The notes under the pieces are model-generated. The model did not search any database. It was not told where the DNA came from and saw only the letters and a program-made list of their open reading frames with translations. The translations under genes and the position numbers were made by a program. A DNA stretch of 21,596 bases, taken from IMG/VR virus record IMGVR_UViG_3300031601_000045, positions 1 to 21,596 of that record; one strand, 5' to 3'. This stretch comes from a virus. Positions 7,041 to 12,907 of the stretch are shown one piece after another (positions within the stretch are counted from its first letter, which is position 1; every line of letters begins with the position of its first letter).

Positions 7041-8045
7041 TTATTCAAATTTTGGTGATATTGTATAACTTTTGAATCTTTTTATAATGTTCTGATTTAC
7101 AATATCTCCATCAATTTTAATATTTAACTTATTATCATCGATAATTTTAATTATATCACTTATCGTATAATTTGTTATGTGTGAATAATATTTTTCTGTT
7201 ATATTATTCACTTTAATAATCTCACCATCTATATCTATAATTATTTCATTTAAAGGTTTTAATATTTCGAAAATTAATATTTCAAATTTATCAAATTCTG
7301 TATTATTTCCACCAAATACCCAATATAAATCTTTGTCATCTTTTGTTTTTTTCAAATAATCAAAATCATCTATAAATTCAATTGTTGTATATATATCGTA
7401 ATTATCATTAACATCCTCCAATTTGATTGGTATATTTGAATCACAATTTTTTTTAATTTTGAATTGTGATTCATATTTTTTTATTAATTCCATTATATAT
7501 GTTTCTAACATTGTATCTTTTGATTTTAAATATTTTTCTAATGTTAAATTTTCAATTAAAGTATCAAAAAATGTATTTTTTATAGATATAAATGCAATAT
7601 AAATTAGTCGTTCATTTGGAAAATATTCAAAAACTATATCATTATTTTTTAAATATTTTTGGTGTTTTAGTAGAATGTTATCACTAATGAATGTGTCATA
7701 ATTAATGATATGTATTTGATTATATCCTTGATGTTTAAGAAATTTGATGGAATCTTTCCATTGATTCATAACTGCATATGAATAGTCTGGTTTAGGAAAG
7801 CTCAACAGTTTAAAAGCTGTAACATACCATTTCCAACGAATTATTACTTTGGAACCATTGGTTATAATTGGATTTGAAGAATTGTAGATATAATATTTGA
7901 CACTATTTTGTATATCTGAATCTAAGGGATAATGTGCATGTATTAATATGTCAATATTGAATCGGTTTAAATTCTGAATACATTTTTTTAATTCATCTAC
8001 TTTTTTTATTGTATCACAATAAGTTGTAATTACAAAACAATTCAT
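7041..8045 (-). CDS. Glycosyltransferase-like protein (GT-A type, tentative)
   Basis: A 334-residue protein. It starts MNCFVITTYCDTIKKVDELKKCI, the usual first strand and helix of a GT-A glycosyltransferase, and has HIINYDTFI near residue 125, where such enzymes place their metal-binding Asp. The phrase RWKWYVTAFKLLSFPKPDYSYAV lies before it. The C-terminal third (about 235-334) is a separate alternating-strand region, possibly a binding or assembly domain. Its ATG overlaps the stop of the upstream gene (ATGA), and a methyltransferase gene follows 31 bases downstream, so a small glycan-modifying unit is likely. The family is not certain because a classical DxD motif is absent. Confidence 0.5.
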   Translation of the reverse strand: MNCFVITTYCDTIKKVDELKKCIQNLNRFNIDILIHAHYPLDSDIQNSVKYYIYNSSNPIITNGSKVIIRWKWYVTAFKLLSFPKPDYSYAVMNQWKDSIKFLKHQGYNQIHIINYDTFISDNILLKHQKYLKNNDIVFEYFPNERLIYIAFISIKNTFFDTLIENLTLEKYLKSKDTMLETYIMELIKKYESQFKIKKNCDSNIPIKLEDVNDNYDIYTTIEFIDDFDYLKKTKDDKDLYWVFGGNNTEFDKFEILIFEILKPLNEIIIDIDGEIIKVNNITEKYYSHITNYTISDIIKIIDDNKLNIKIDGDIVNQNIIKRFKSYTISPKFE

Positions 8046-8275
8046 TTGTTATTAATTTTTTCTAACTTTATTTTTCTTAACCATTTGGTGTATATTTTTT
8101 CAATATCAATTATTTTTTCTTCTGAAAAATAAAAATCAAATGAATTATCTTTATTGGTGACATGATACATTTTATCCCCACTTTGTCCACCCCAACAATT
8201 TAGTTCTAGAGGTGATAATAATTTTTCTTTAATTTTGGCACTTTTGTCATTACTGCCTGTTGCTCCCCAAACCAT
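8042..8275 (-). CDS. Small unknown protein with RKIKL C-terminal tail
   Basis: A 77-residue protein starting MVWGATGSNDKSAKIKEKL, with a Trp/Gly-rich centre (ELNCWGGQSGDKMYHV) and short strands, ending WLRKIKLEKINNK, the recurring tail. It sits 4 bases downstream of the clamp-loader stop and overlaps the glycosyltransferase start by four bases, so it is translated between two larger genes. It matches no family I know. Confidence 0.7.
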   Translation of the reverse strand: MVWGATGSNDKSAKIKEKLLSPLELNCWGGQSGDKMYHVTNKDNSFDFYFSEEKIIDIEKIYTKWLRKIKLEKINNK

Positions 8276-8279
8276 AATT

Positions 8280-9212
8280 TCATTTTAACATTTCTTTTAT
8301 ATCAGTAACATAACTTATTAGATGTATAATTGGATCTATCGTATGTTCATATTCTGCATTATAACTTCGTTGCAAATTAAGTAATATTGCTGATTTTTTA
8401 ATATCACCATTATTTTCCATAAAATATGAGAAAAATGGTCGACCTAAAGTTTTCATTAAATCTAAAGGTTTATCTTGAAAATTGTCCATAACATAATGCC
8501 AATTCTCTTGTGCATTATTATTACCATTTGTTAAGAAATCAAAAATATCTTTATACCCTGAAGTTGTGATATTTTCTAAATCACCTTTGTTTTGTGTAAT
8601 ATAAATTTCATTTAATTTTTGAACTGCACTTCTCAAATCTGGAAAATTAACAGCAATTAATTTTTTTAATTCTTCTTCTATTAGATTAACCTTCATTCTA
8701 CTATTTATCGCTTTTAAATACTTAAGGTACATAACAGTTAAATATTCTATTTCTTCTTGGTTTTTTGGTGTAAAATCTACTTTTGTGAATCTTGAAAGTA
8801 TTTTATCATCAATTTGTTGTATATAATTTGTCGTTAAGATAAATCTAACATGTTGATATTTATCAGAGAAACCTTTCATTGCTTTTTGAAACTGTATTGA
8901 AACACCATCAAATTCATCAAAAAATACTATTTTCTCAGCACCTTTTTTGAATGGATTTAATGTTTTACAAAATCTTTCAACTTCATTTCTTAATATATCA
9001 ACTGAAGAATCTTTTGATGAGTTGAATTCTATATAATCAGCATCTTGACATAATATTTTTGCTAATGTTGATTTGCCTGTTCCTGCTGAATCACTATAAA
9101 AAATCATATTTAGTTTTAATCCATCTTTAATTTCATCTCTAATTCTTGGTAAAAGAATTATTGTTTTTAATGATTTTGGTTGGAATTTATAATAAAATAT
9201 ATTATCTCTCAT
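8280..9212 (-). CDS. 44: Sliding clamp loader ATPase, large subunit (gp44-like)
   Basis: A 310-residue AAA+ protein, near the 319 residues of T4 gp44. Walker A is SDSAGTGKST (40-49), Walker B IVFFDEFD (95-102), sensor 1 ILTTNY (125-130) and the arginine-finger SRF (140-142, SRC in many clamp loaders). The N-terminus FYYKFQPKSLKTIILLP matches the usual start of phage clamp loaders. With a gp62 partner it would load the gp45 sliding clamp for the replicative polymerase and, in T4, for late transcription. No gp62 or gp45 homologue is seen in the window. The start is preceded by a duplicated A-rich leader. Confidence 0.9.
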   Translation of the reverse strand: MRDNIFYYKFQPKSLKTIILLPRIRDEIKDGLKLNMIFYSDSAGTGKSTLAKILCQDADYIEFNSSKDSSVDILRNEVERFCKTLNPFKKGAEKIVFFDEFDGVSIQFQKAMKGFSDKYQHVRFILTTNYIQQIDDKILSRFTKVDFTPKNQEEIEYLTVMYLKYLKAINSRMKVNLIEEELKKLIAVNFPDLRSAVQKLNEIYITQNKGDLENITTSGYKDIFDFLTNGNNNAQENWHYVMDNFQDKPLDLMKTLGRPFFSYFMENNGDIKKSAILLNLQRSYNAEYEHTIDPIIHLISYVTDIKEMLK

Positions 9213-9238
9213 TTATTTAAGTTTATTTATTTAAGTTT
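9211..9238. repeat. 14-bp perfect tandem repeat at the gp44 start
   Basis: Two copies of ATTTATTTAAGTTT lie head to tail (9211-9224 and 9225-9238). On the minus strand each supplies AACTTAAATAA; the copy nearest the gene leads directly into the ATG. The repeat fills the gap between the 9237 stop and the gp44 start. It may be a simple slippage duplication of the translation leader. Confidence 0.8.
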
Positions 9239-9569
9239 ATCTATAATATTTGCAAAATTTCCAATTAAAACTATCACTTTCGCCACCATCTCGTAAAATA
9301 TAATCAAATATTTTGCCAATGATCGTACCACTTTCATCACCAAAAATATATTCTTTACTTGAATTTTCATCAAATGTAAAATTATTATTTTTTGCTGATT
9401 CTAATAATTCTTCAAAGGTGTTATTATAATCATAATTATCATTCCATTCAGTAACAAGTTGAGGATTTTCTTTAACAAAATCTACTAATGTTAATTTTTT
9501 AGAAGTTTTATTTTTTATAATAAAACTACTTGAACTGCTATTACTTACAAATCCGTTTCTAATTTTCAT
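9237..9569 (-). CDS. Protein with N-terminal SNSSSSSF motif, function unknown
   Basis: A 110-residue protein starting MKIRNGFVSNSSSSSFII. This N-terminal phrase is one I recall from many small proteins of phages and bacteria whose bodies differ; its role is not established as far as I know. The body is acidic (LVDFVKENPQLVTEWND, then FEELLESAKNNNF) and ends with SFNWKFCKYYR. It lacks the RKxKL tail of its neighbours. Its ATG lies inside the last codons of the upstream gene (11-base overlap) and its stop lies 24 bases before the gp44 start. Function unknown. Confidence 0.75.
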   Translation of the reverse strand: MKIRNGFVSNSSSSSFIIKNKTSKKLTLVDFVKENPQLVTEWNDNYDYNNTFEELLESAKNNNFTFDENSSKEYIFGDESGTIIGKIFDYILRDGGESDSFNWKFCKYYR

Positions 9570-9744
9570 TTCTTTCTATTTTATTTAATTTCAATTTTCG
9601 TTGTTCTCTTATTATTTCACCTTTTGTTCTGTAATTTGTCAGGTATTCTGAAAATCGTATTGATTTATCAAGATTTTTTGCAAAATAATTTGAAAATTGT
9701 ATTAAATTGTTTTTATTTTCATCAATATATTTTCTTTCATCCAT
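9559..9744 (-). CDS. Tiny unknown protein with RKLKL C-terminal tail
   Basis: A 61-residue helical, charged protein (MDERKYIDENKNNLIQF at the start), ending REQRKLKLNKIERNEN. The tail Arg is encoded CGA and the Lys-Leu pair AAA TTG AAA TTA, different from the AGA AAA GAA AAA TTA used elsewhere. The ATG of the next gene lies inside the tail. It follows the upstream gene by two bases. No family is recognised; a small DNA- or RNA-associated protein is possible from its basic end, but this is a guess. Confidence 0.65.
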   Translation of the reverse strand: MDERKYIDENKNNLIQFSNYFAKNLDKSIRFSEYLTNYRTKGEIIREQRKLKLNKIERNEN

Positions 9745-9746
9745 AA

Positions 9747-9953
9747 TTATTTCATTATCTGTTCTAATTTCTCTTTTCGTTCTTTTCTAAGTTTTTGTAC
9801 TCTTAAAAGATGTGAAAGTTCTTTTTTTAATTTATTTCTCTCATTTATCATATTTATTGAAATACTACCATAATTAGAATTTACCTCAAGTTTAATTGCA
9901 AAAATTCTTGATTGTAATCTATATATGTTACAGTTTAATTTTTTTGAGTTCAT
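9747..9953 (-). CDS. Tiny basic protein with RKEKL C-terminal tail
   Basis: A 68-residue protein starting MNSKKLNCNIYRLQSRIF, then a basic helix and the tail LRKERKEKLEQIMK (CGA AAA GAG AAA TTA). Its start lies within the tail of the upstream frameshifted gene. A stunted 12-codon relative of its N-terminus (MNSEKLNYKILR then stop) appears at the end of the 10588-10866 gene, within a 30-base direct repeat. It therefore looks like part of a duplicated and rearranged gene block. Product function unknown. Confidence 0.6.
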   Translation of the reverse strand: MNSKKLNCNIYRLQSRIFAIKLEVNSNYGSISINMINERNKLKKELSHLLRVQKLRKERKEKLEQIMK

Positions 9954-10240
9954 TTAATTTTAATTTTCTGTGTTCTTTAATACTAATAAAATATTCATAT
10001 AAGAAATTTAGATTATCCATTTTATATTGGGAAAATTCTTTACACCTATCATGTCCATTGTTGATAGTGTACCATTCTGAAGGTATATAATTATCTTTTA
10101 TGTTAAAAAAAGAATCAAAAATGTGTATTATAATCTGATATAAATTTGATAGAATCAATAGTGTATATTGAATCTTTCTTAAATAACAATTCATCATGAA
10201 CATAATCCTTACAACATATTATTTTATTACCTACTTTCAT
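9928..10240 (-). pseudogene. MKVG-family gene broken by a +1 frameshift
   Basis: The gene most likely starts at the ATG at 10240-10238, overlapping the stop of the upstream gene, and reads MKVGNKIICCKDYVHDELLF then KKDSIYTIDSIKF up to YNTHF and a TGA. Moving one base forward at the T5 run (A5 at 10117-10121 on the plus strand) continues as DSFFNIKDNYIPSEWY and on to FISIKEHRKLKLNELKKIKL. The joined product of about 103 residues has the same plan as its intact paralogue at 10588-10866. The span is 313 bases, one more than a multiple of three. The alternative start at 10203 gives an N-terminus unlike the family. It may be decay, a sequencing indel in a homopolymer, or regulated slippage. Confidence 0.65.
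9932..9961. repeat. 30-bp direct repeat, copy 1
   Basis: Matches 10592-10621 at 29 of 30 positions by eye; the copies lie 660 bases apart in the same orientation. Each covers the tail end of an RKxKL gene, from the tail Leu-Asn codons onward, including an internal ATG. In this copy that ATG opens the 9747-9953 gene. Confidence 0.8.
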
Positions 10241-10574
10241 TTTCAATTTTATTCAATTTTAATTTGCGAAATTCTTTTATAGTTAATAAATCATGTATAG
10301 ATATCTTTCTATTTTTTAATTTACAAATATTGAATTTAATAGTATCAAAATTATCATAATTTTTAAAAATATCATTTATACATTTTGCTTTCTCTTCACT
10401 ATTCATTTCCACATATTCATATTTATAGTTTCCTGCACCATAAACATTAAATTTAGACAATCCTTTATCATCATTAAAACTCTCCAAAGATATTATTTCA
10501 TCGAATTTTTCACATAATATGCATTTTGCCTTCCTACCAGAATCATATATTCGATATACAAATTTAAAGTTCAT
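10227..10574 (-). CDS. Small unknown protein with RKLKL C-terminal tail
   Basis: A 115-residue protein starting MNFKFVYRIYDSGRKAKCIL. It has a beta-rich first half (FNVYGAGNYKYEYVEM) and a helical second half, ending IKEFRKLKLNKIENESR. The tail Arg codon is CGC, unlike AGA in most siblings, which supports selection on the protein. The last codons carry the ATG of the frameshifted MKVG gene. It stands between two MKVG paralogues but lacks their N-terminal plan. I do not recognise a family. Confidence 0.7.
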   Translation of the reverse strand: MNFKFVYRIYDSGRKAKCILCEKFDEIISLESFNDDKGLSKFNVYGAGNYKYEYVEMNSEEKAKCINDIFKNYDNFDTIKFNICKLKNRKISIHDLLTIKEFRKLKLNKIENESR

Positions 10575-10587
10575 TTATCTTAATATT

Positions 10588-10866
10588 TTATAGTTTAATT
10601 TTTCTGAGTTCATTTAATTTTTCTTTTCTTTGAATTTTCAATTCATCAAAATATTTTTTATACCATTCACAAAAATAATCATCATATTCTTTTAAGTTGA
10701 ACCAAACACTATGTCCTTTAAAATTAATGCATAATTGTTTTTTATTTATTTCAATAATTTGATATAAATCACCTCTTATAGGATCAAACGTGCCAACAAT
10801 ACCATCACCACATTTTATATCTTTTTCAATACCTTTTTTACAATATAAATAATCACCTACTTTCAT
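10588..10866 (-). CDS. Intact MKVG-family small protein
   Basis: A 92-residue protein, the intact member of a local paralogue set. It starts MKVGDYLYCKKGIEKDI, then has a beta-strand series (DLYQIIEINKKQLCINF, VWFNLKEYDDYF) that fits a small barrel, then WYKKYF and a helix ending IQRKEKLNELRKIKL. The start overlaps the stop of the upstream paralogue (ATGTTATGA arrangement), suggesting coupled translation. The end carries the second copy of the 30-bp repeat. The MKVGD-C-K start is common among small phage proteins in my memory, but no function is attached to it. Confidence 0.75.
   Translation of the reverse strand: MKVGDYLYCKKGIEKDIKCGDGIVGTFDPIRGDLYQIIEINKKQLCINFKGHSVWFNLKEYDDYFCEWYKKYFDELKIQRKEKLNELRKIKL
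10592..10621. repeat. 30-bp direct repeat, copy 2
   Basis: Partner of 9932-9961 with one mismatch. Here the internal ATG opens only a 12-codon frame (MNSEKLNYKILR) that stops just before the start of the next gene, so this copy looks like the scar of a duplication or cassette exchange. Confidence 0.8.
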
Positions 10867-11098
10867 AACATAATATTTTCTAATTTCTTTTTTCGTAAAT
10901 GTTGTAAACTAATAAAAAAATTGTAAAAATAATAACCATGATAATACTTACTTGGTAAAAGAGCAAAAGAACATATTAAGTCTTTATCATTATAAATAGA
11001 ACAATAATTATAACCGATAAGAACAATAGTGTATAGTTTATCAATAGTTATATTCGAATTTTTGTCTTGATACATATAAAATTTTTACCTACTTTCAT
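10863..11098 (-). pseudogene. MKVG-family gene broken by a one-base deletion
   Basis: The family-type start is at 11098-11096, overlapping the end of the upstream gene: MKVGKNFICIK, then TKIRI and a stop. Restoring one A at the AA of 11067-11068 gives CIKDKNSNITIDKLYTIVLI, and the frame then runs to FYNFFISLQHLRKKKLENIML. The restored product of about 78 residues matches the family plan (MKVG, C-x-K, K-x-Y-T-I, F-x-x-F-F, RKxKL tail). The span is 236 bases, one short of a multiple of three. The internal ATG at 11075 gives a 70-residue product lacking the conserved start. Decay, sequencing indel or regulated slippage are all possible. Confidence 0.65.
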
Positions 11099-11300
11099 TT
11101 TTGTTTTTTATTTCATTTATTTTATTTAATTTTTCTTTACGTTCTTTTCTTAATAATTCTTTTTTAAGTTCTTTAGTTAAATCAGGCATAGTATTAGGAT
11201 ATAAAGATACATAATCAAATGATACTACTTTATAATCAGTAACTTCACCTTTATTGTTTACTTTGCCTATTCTTCTGGCGGATATACCAATTTTTCTCAT
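11085..11300 (-). CDS. Small unknown protein with RKEKL C-terminal tail
   Basis: A 71-residue protein starting MRKIGISARRIGKVNNKGEV, then VVSFDYVSLYPNTMPDL and a basic end LLRKERKEKLNKINEIKNK. The tail Arg is encoded CGT. The phrase FDYVSLYPNTM resembles motif A of family B DNA polymerases (DxxSLYP). It is only 71 residues, so it is not a polymerase; it could be a relic or a chance match. It is the first gene of the 11300-9237 run; upstream lies a terminator-like hairpin and an A+T-rich leader. Confidence 0.65.
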   Translation of the reverse strand: MRKIGISARRIGKVNNKGEVTDYKVVSFDYVSLYPNTMPDLTKELKKELLRKERKEKLNKINEIKNKNESR

Positions 11301-11337
11301 ATTAAATATATTATTAAAAGTGATAATAGTTTAAATT

Positions 11338-11367
11338 AAAAAAGAGCCACCATTAGGTGGCTCTTTT
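11338..11367 (-). terminator. Rho-independent terminator
   Basis: Perfect 8-bp stem GAGCCACC / GGTGGCTC with an ATTA loop (11344-11363 on the plus strand). On the minus strand the stem is followed by six T, so it stops minus-strand transcripts coming from 12002 and 11605. On the plus strand only four T follow. It separates these genes from the 11300 run. Confidence 0.85.
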
Positions 11368-11455
11368 CGTAACAACTATGAACATCGAATTAGCAGGTAA
11401 TTTCTACCTACTATTAATTATAGTTAATAAATGTTTGTAGGTTTAACTTTTTTCA

Positions 11456-11605
11456 TTATTTTTTCATTTTGAAAATCGCATATTTAATTTTATCAATAAA
11501 GTAATTGATAAATTCTTTTCTTGACAAAATTGGTTTGAATAAATTTAACAGTATTGCTAAAATTATCAAAGGGAAAAATGATAACCATATTATTAGTGCT
11601 TCCAT
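11456..11605 (-). CDS. Small single-span membrane protein
   Basis: A 49-residue frame from the ATG at 11605. It begins MEALIIWLSFFPLIILAILL, a strong hydrophobic helix that should cross the membrane once, followed by a basic tail (FKPILSRKEFINYFIDKI, ending KMKK). The sharp split between hydrophobic and basic parts is not expected by chance from A+T-rich sequence. Phages use such proteins as holins, spanin parts or lysis regulators; the positive tail would stay inside the cell. Only one span, so a holin call would be speculative. It lies upstream of the terminator at 11338-11367. The rest of the 11301-11696 interval holds only this hairpin and a short AGGTA/TACCT inverted repeat at about 11396-11410. 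Confidence 0.6.
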   Translation of the reverse strand: MEALIIWLSFFPLIILAILLNLFKPILSRKEFINYFIDKIKYAIFKMKK

Positions 11606-11696
11606 AATTTTATAATTGATTTATTATATTAATACATATAAAATAATGAGTAAATAAGTTCTTCATCATTTATGTATTGCTTATTTTATGTTTGGT

Positions 11697-12002
11697 TTAA
11701 GATTTTCTTTTTATTTTTTTCAATTTTAATAATCTTAACACTTTTATAGGTGTAACTTCGACAACTTCATATTCATATGTTTCACATAAATATTTATCAA
11801 ACCCTGGTTGAAATAATCCCGCATTTAGTTTTTTTACAATTTTATCTACACTTTTTTTGTTTTTCCAATTTTGTGATATTTTAATATCTTGTGTTCTACT
11901 CTTTAATCTGTATCCTAAATCATATTTAATAAGTTCACTTACATAATAAGCGAAATTAGTTTGTGTTGTAAATTTTATTGTGTATGTTCTTTTTAAACCC
12001 AT
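11697..12002 (-). CDS. Small basic unknown protein
   Basis: A 101-residue protein starting MGLKRTYTIKFTTQTNFAYY, rich in Lys and aromatics. Strand-helix alternation (KRTYTIKF, then VSELIKYDLGYRL, then YEYEVVEVTPIKVL) suggests a small alpha/beta fold. It ends VLRLLKLKKIKRKS, a looser copy of the recurring tail (Arg-x-x-Lys-Leu-x-x-Ile). It is divergently transcribed from the gp15-like gene across a 33-base A+T-rich gap. Not recognised. Confidence 0.65.
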   Translation of the reverse strand: MGLKRTYTIKFTTQTNFAYYVSELIKYDLGYRLKSRTQDIKISQNWKNKKSVDKIVKKLNAGLFQPGFDKYLCETYEYEVVEVTPIKVLRLLKLKKIKRKS

Positions 12003-12006
12003 TATA

Positions 12007-12028
12007 TTTATATATAATTAAAAAATAA
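12007..12028 (+). promoter_or_regulatory. Putative promoter between divergent genes
   Basis: The plus strand reads TTTATATATAATTAAAAAAT and ends a few bases before the gp15-like ATG at 12036. On the minus strand the same region gives TATATAAATA just before the ATG at 12002, so one element could serve both directions. Confidence 0.4.
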
Positions 12029-12035
12029 TTGTTGT

Positions 12036-12881
12036 ATGATTAATAAACAATATATGATTGATGAAGAATACCATTATGATGATAATTATTTTAGAATGGT
12101 AACAATAACATTAGCTAGAGTTTTAAATAGAAGAGTTAGGTGGATAAATCGTTTTGAAGATAAAAAAATAAGAGTTTTATTGCCGTTTTATACTGCGATG
12201 AGTGGTCAGGAAAGATTGATATTAGATGCCTTTGTTGATGATATTGCAGATAGAAGAGTTGAATTAGATACTACTCAGAAACAGAGAGGGGTAATCACAT
12301 TTAATGGTATATCAACAATTGATGATGAATTTGCTAATCCTCATCAATATATTTCAAAAACTGGAAAGATGAATTCTGAATTAAGAACAATTTGGTCAAG
12401 AATTAGAGCGGTGCCGATACATTCATCATATGACGTTAAAATACGATTAGATAATGAAGGGGAAGTTTATACTTGTATGGCAAAATTGTTAGACACATTA
12501 CACAATTATAGTTTTTCATCTTTTGATTATTTTGGGCAAAAATTAGATTTATTTTTTAGATTACCTTCAGATAAAAGTATAGAAATAATAAGAGAACAAA
12601 ATCTTACATCTGAAATAACCCCAACGATATCAATGCAATTAGAAGTACAGACAATGTATCCTGTGTTCTTAGTTAATACAGATGATTGTGAAGTTTGTGA
12701 TAATGATAATTTAATTGATTGGAATTTTTTAGGTGTTGAGAGACCTAATGGTGATGATACAAATTGTAAAGGTTTAAAACGTGTTTATTGGTATAATAAT
12801 TTTATTGAAAAGAAAACTAAGAAGGAAATAATTGAAGATAAATTAAAGGATAAAAATCCAGATTCAGATATAATTGAATAA
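12036..12881 (+). CDS. 15: Tail sheath stabiliser and completion protein (gp15-like)
   Basis: A 281-residue protein, near T4 gp15 (272). T4 gp15 caps the tail tube and sheath and joins the tail to the neck. Similar elements in the same order: a start with YHYDDNYFRMVTITLARVL then RWINRFEDKKIRVLLPFYTA (T4: FIRVPITYAS), a central PIHSSYDVKIRLDNEGEVY (T4: PIKMIYELSIFTRYEDDMF), a helix-strand unit FGQKLDLFFRLPSD, and EITPTISMQLEVQTMYPVFL (T4: RRIEWSLTFEVNGWMYP). The C-terminus is charged and Lys/Asp-rich. It stands alone on the plus strand between minus genes, with a promoter-like motif just upstream. The call rests on motif order recalled from T4, not on an alignment. Confidence 0.65.
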   Translation: MINKQYMIDEEYHYDDNYFRMVTITLARVLNRRVRWINRFEDKKIRVLLPFYTAMSGQERLILDAFVDDIADRRVELDTTQKQRGVITFNGISTIDDEFANPHQYISKTGKMNSELRTIWSRIRAVPIHSSYDVKIRLDNEGEVYTCMAKLLDTLHNYSFSSFDYFGQKLDLFFRLPSDKSIEIIREQNLTSEITPTISMQLEVQTMYPVFLVNTDDCEVCDNDNLIDWNFLGVERPNGDDTNCKGLKRVYWYNNFIEKKTKKEIIEDKLKDKNPDSDIIE

Positions 12882-12907
12882 ATAAAAATTTTGAATGAAA
12901 AATAATT

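Noticed and set aside
11368-11455. Short inverted repeat AGGTA/TACCT, possible small RNA
   Set aside because: Only five pairs, no cloverleaf or riboswitch-like core, no clear promoter; it cannot be told from chance in this sequence.
823-12002. RKEKL tails explained purely by A-rich codon bias (Lys, Asn, Ile, Glu)
   Set aside because: Bias alone would not place Arg and Leu at fixed spacing near the C-terminus in so many genes, nor use CGA, CGC and CGT codons for the same Arg. Kept as a finding, with this as the main alternative.
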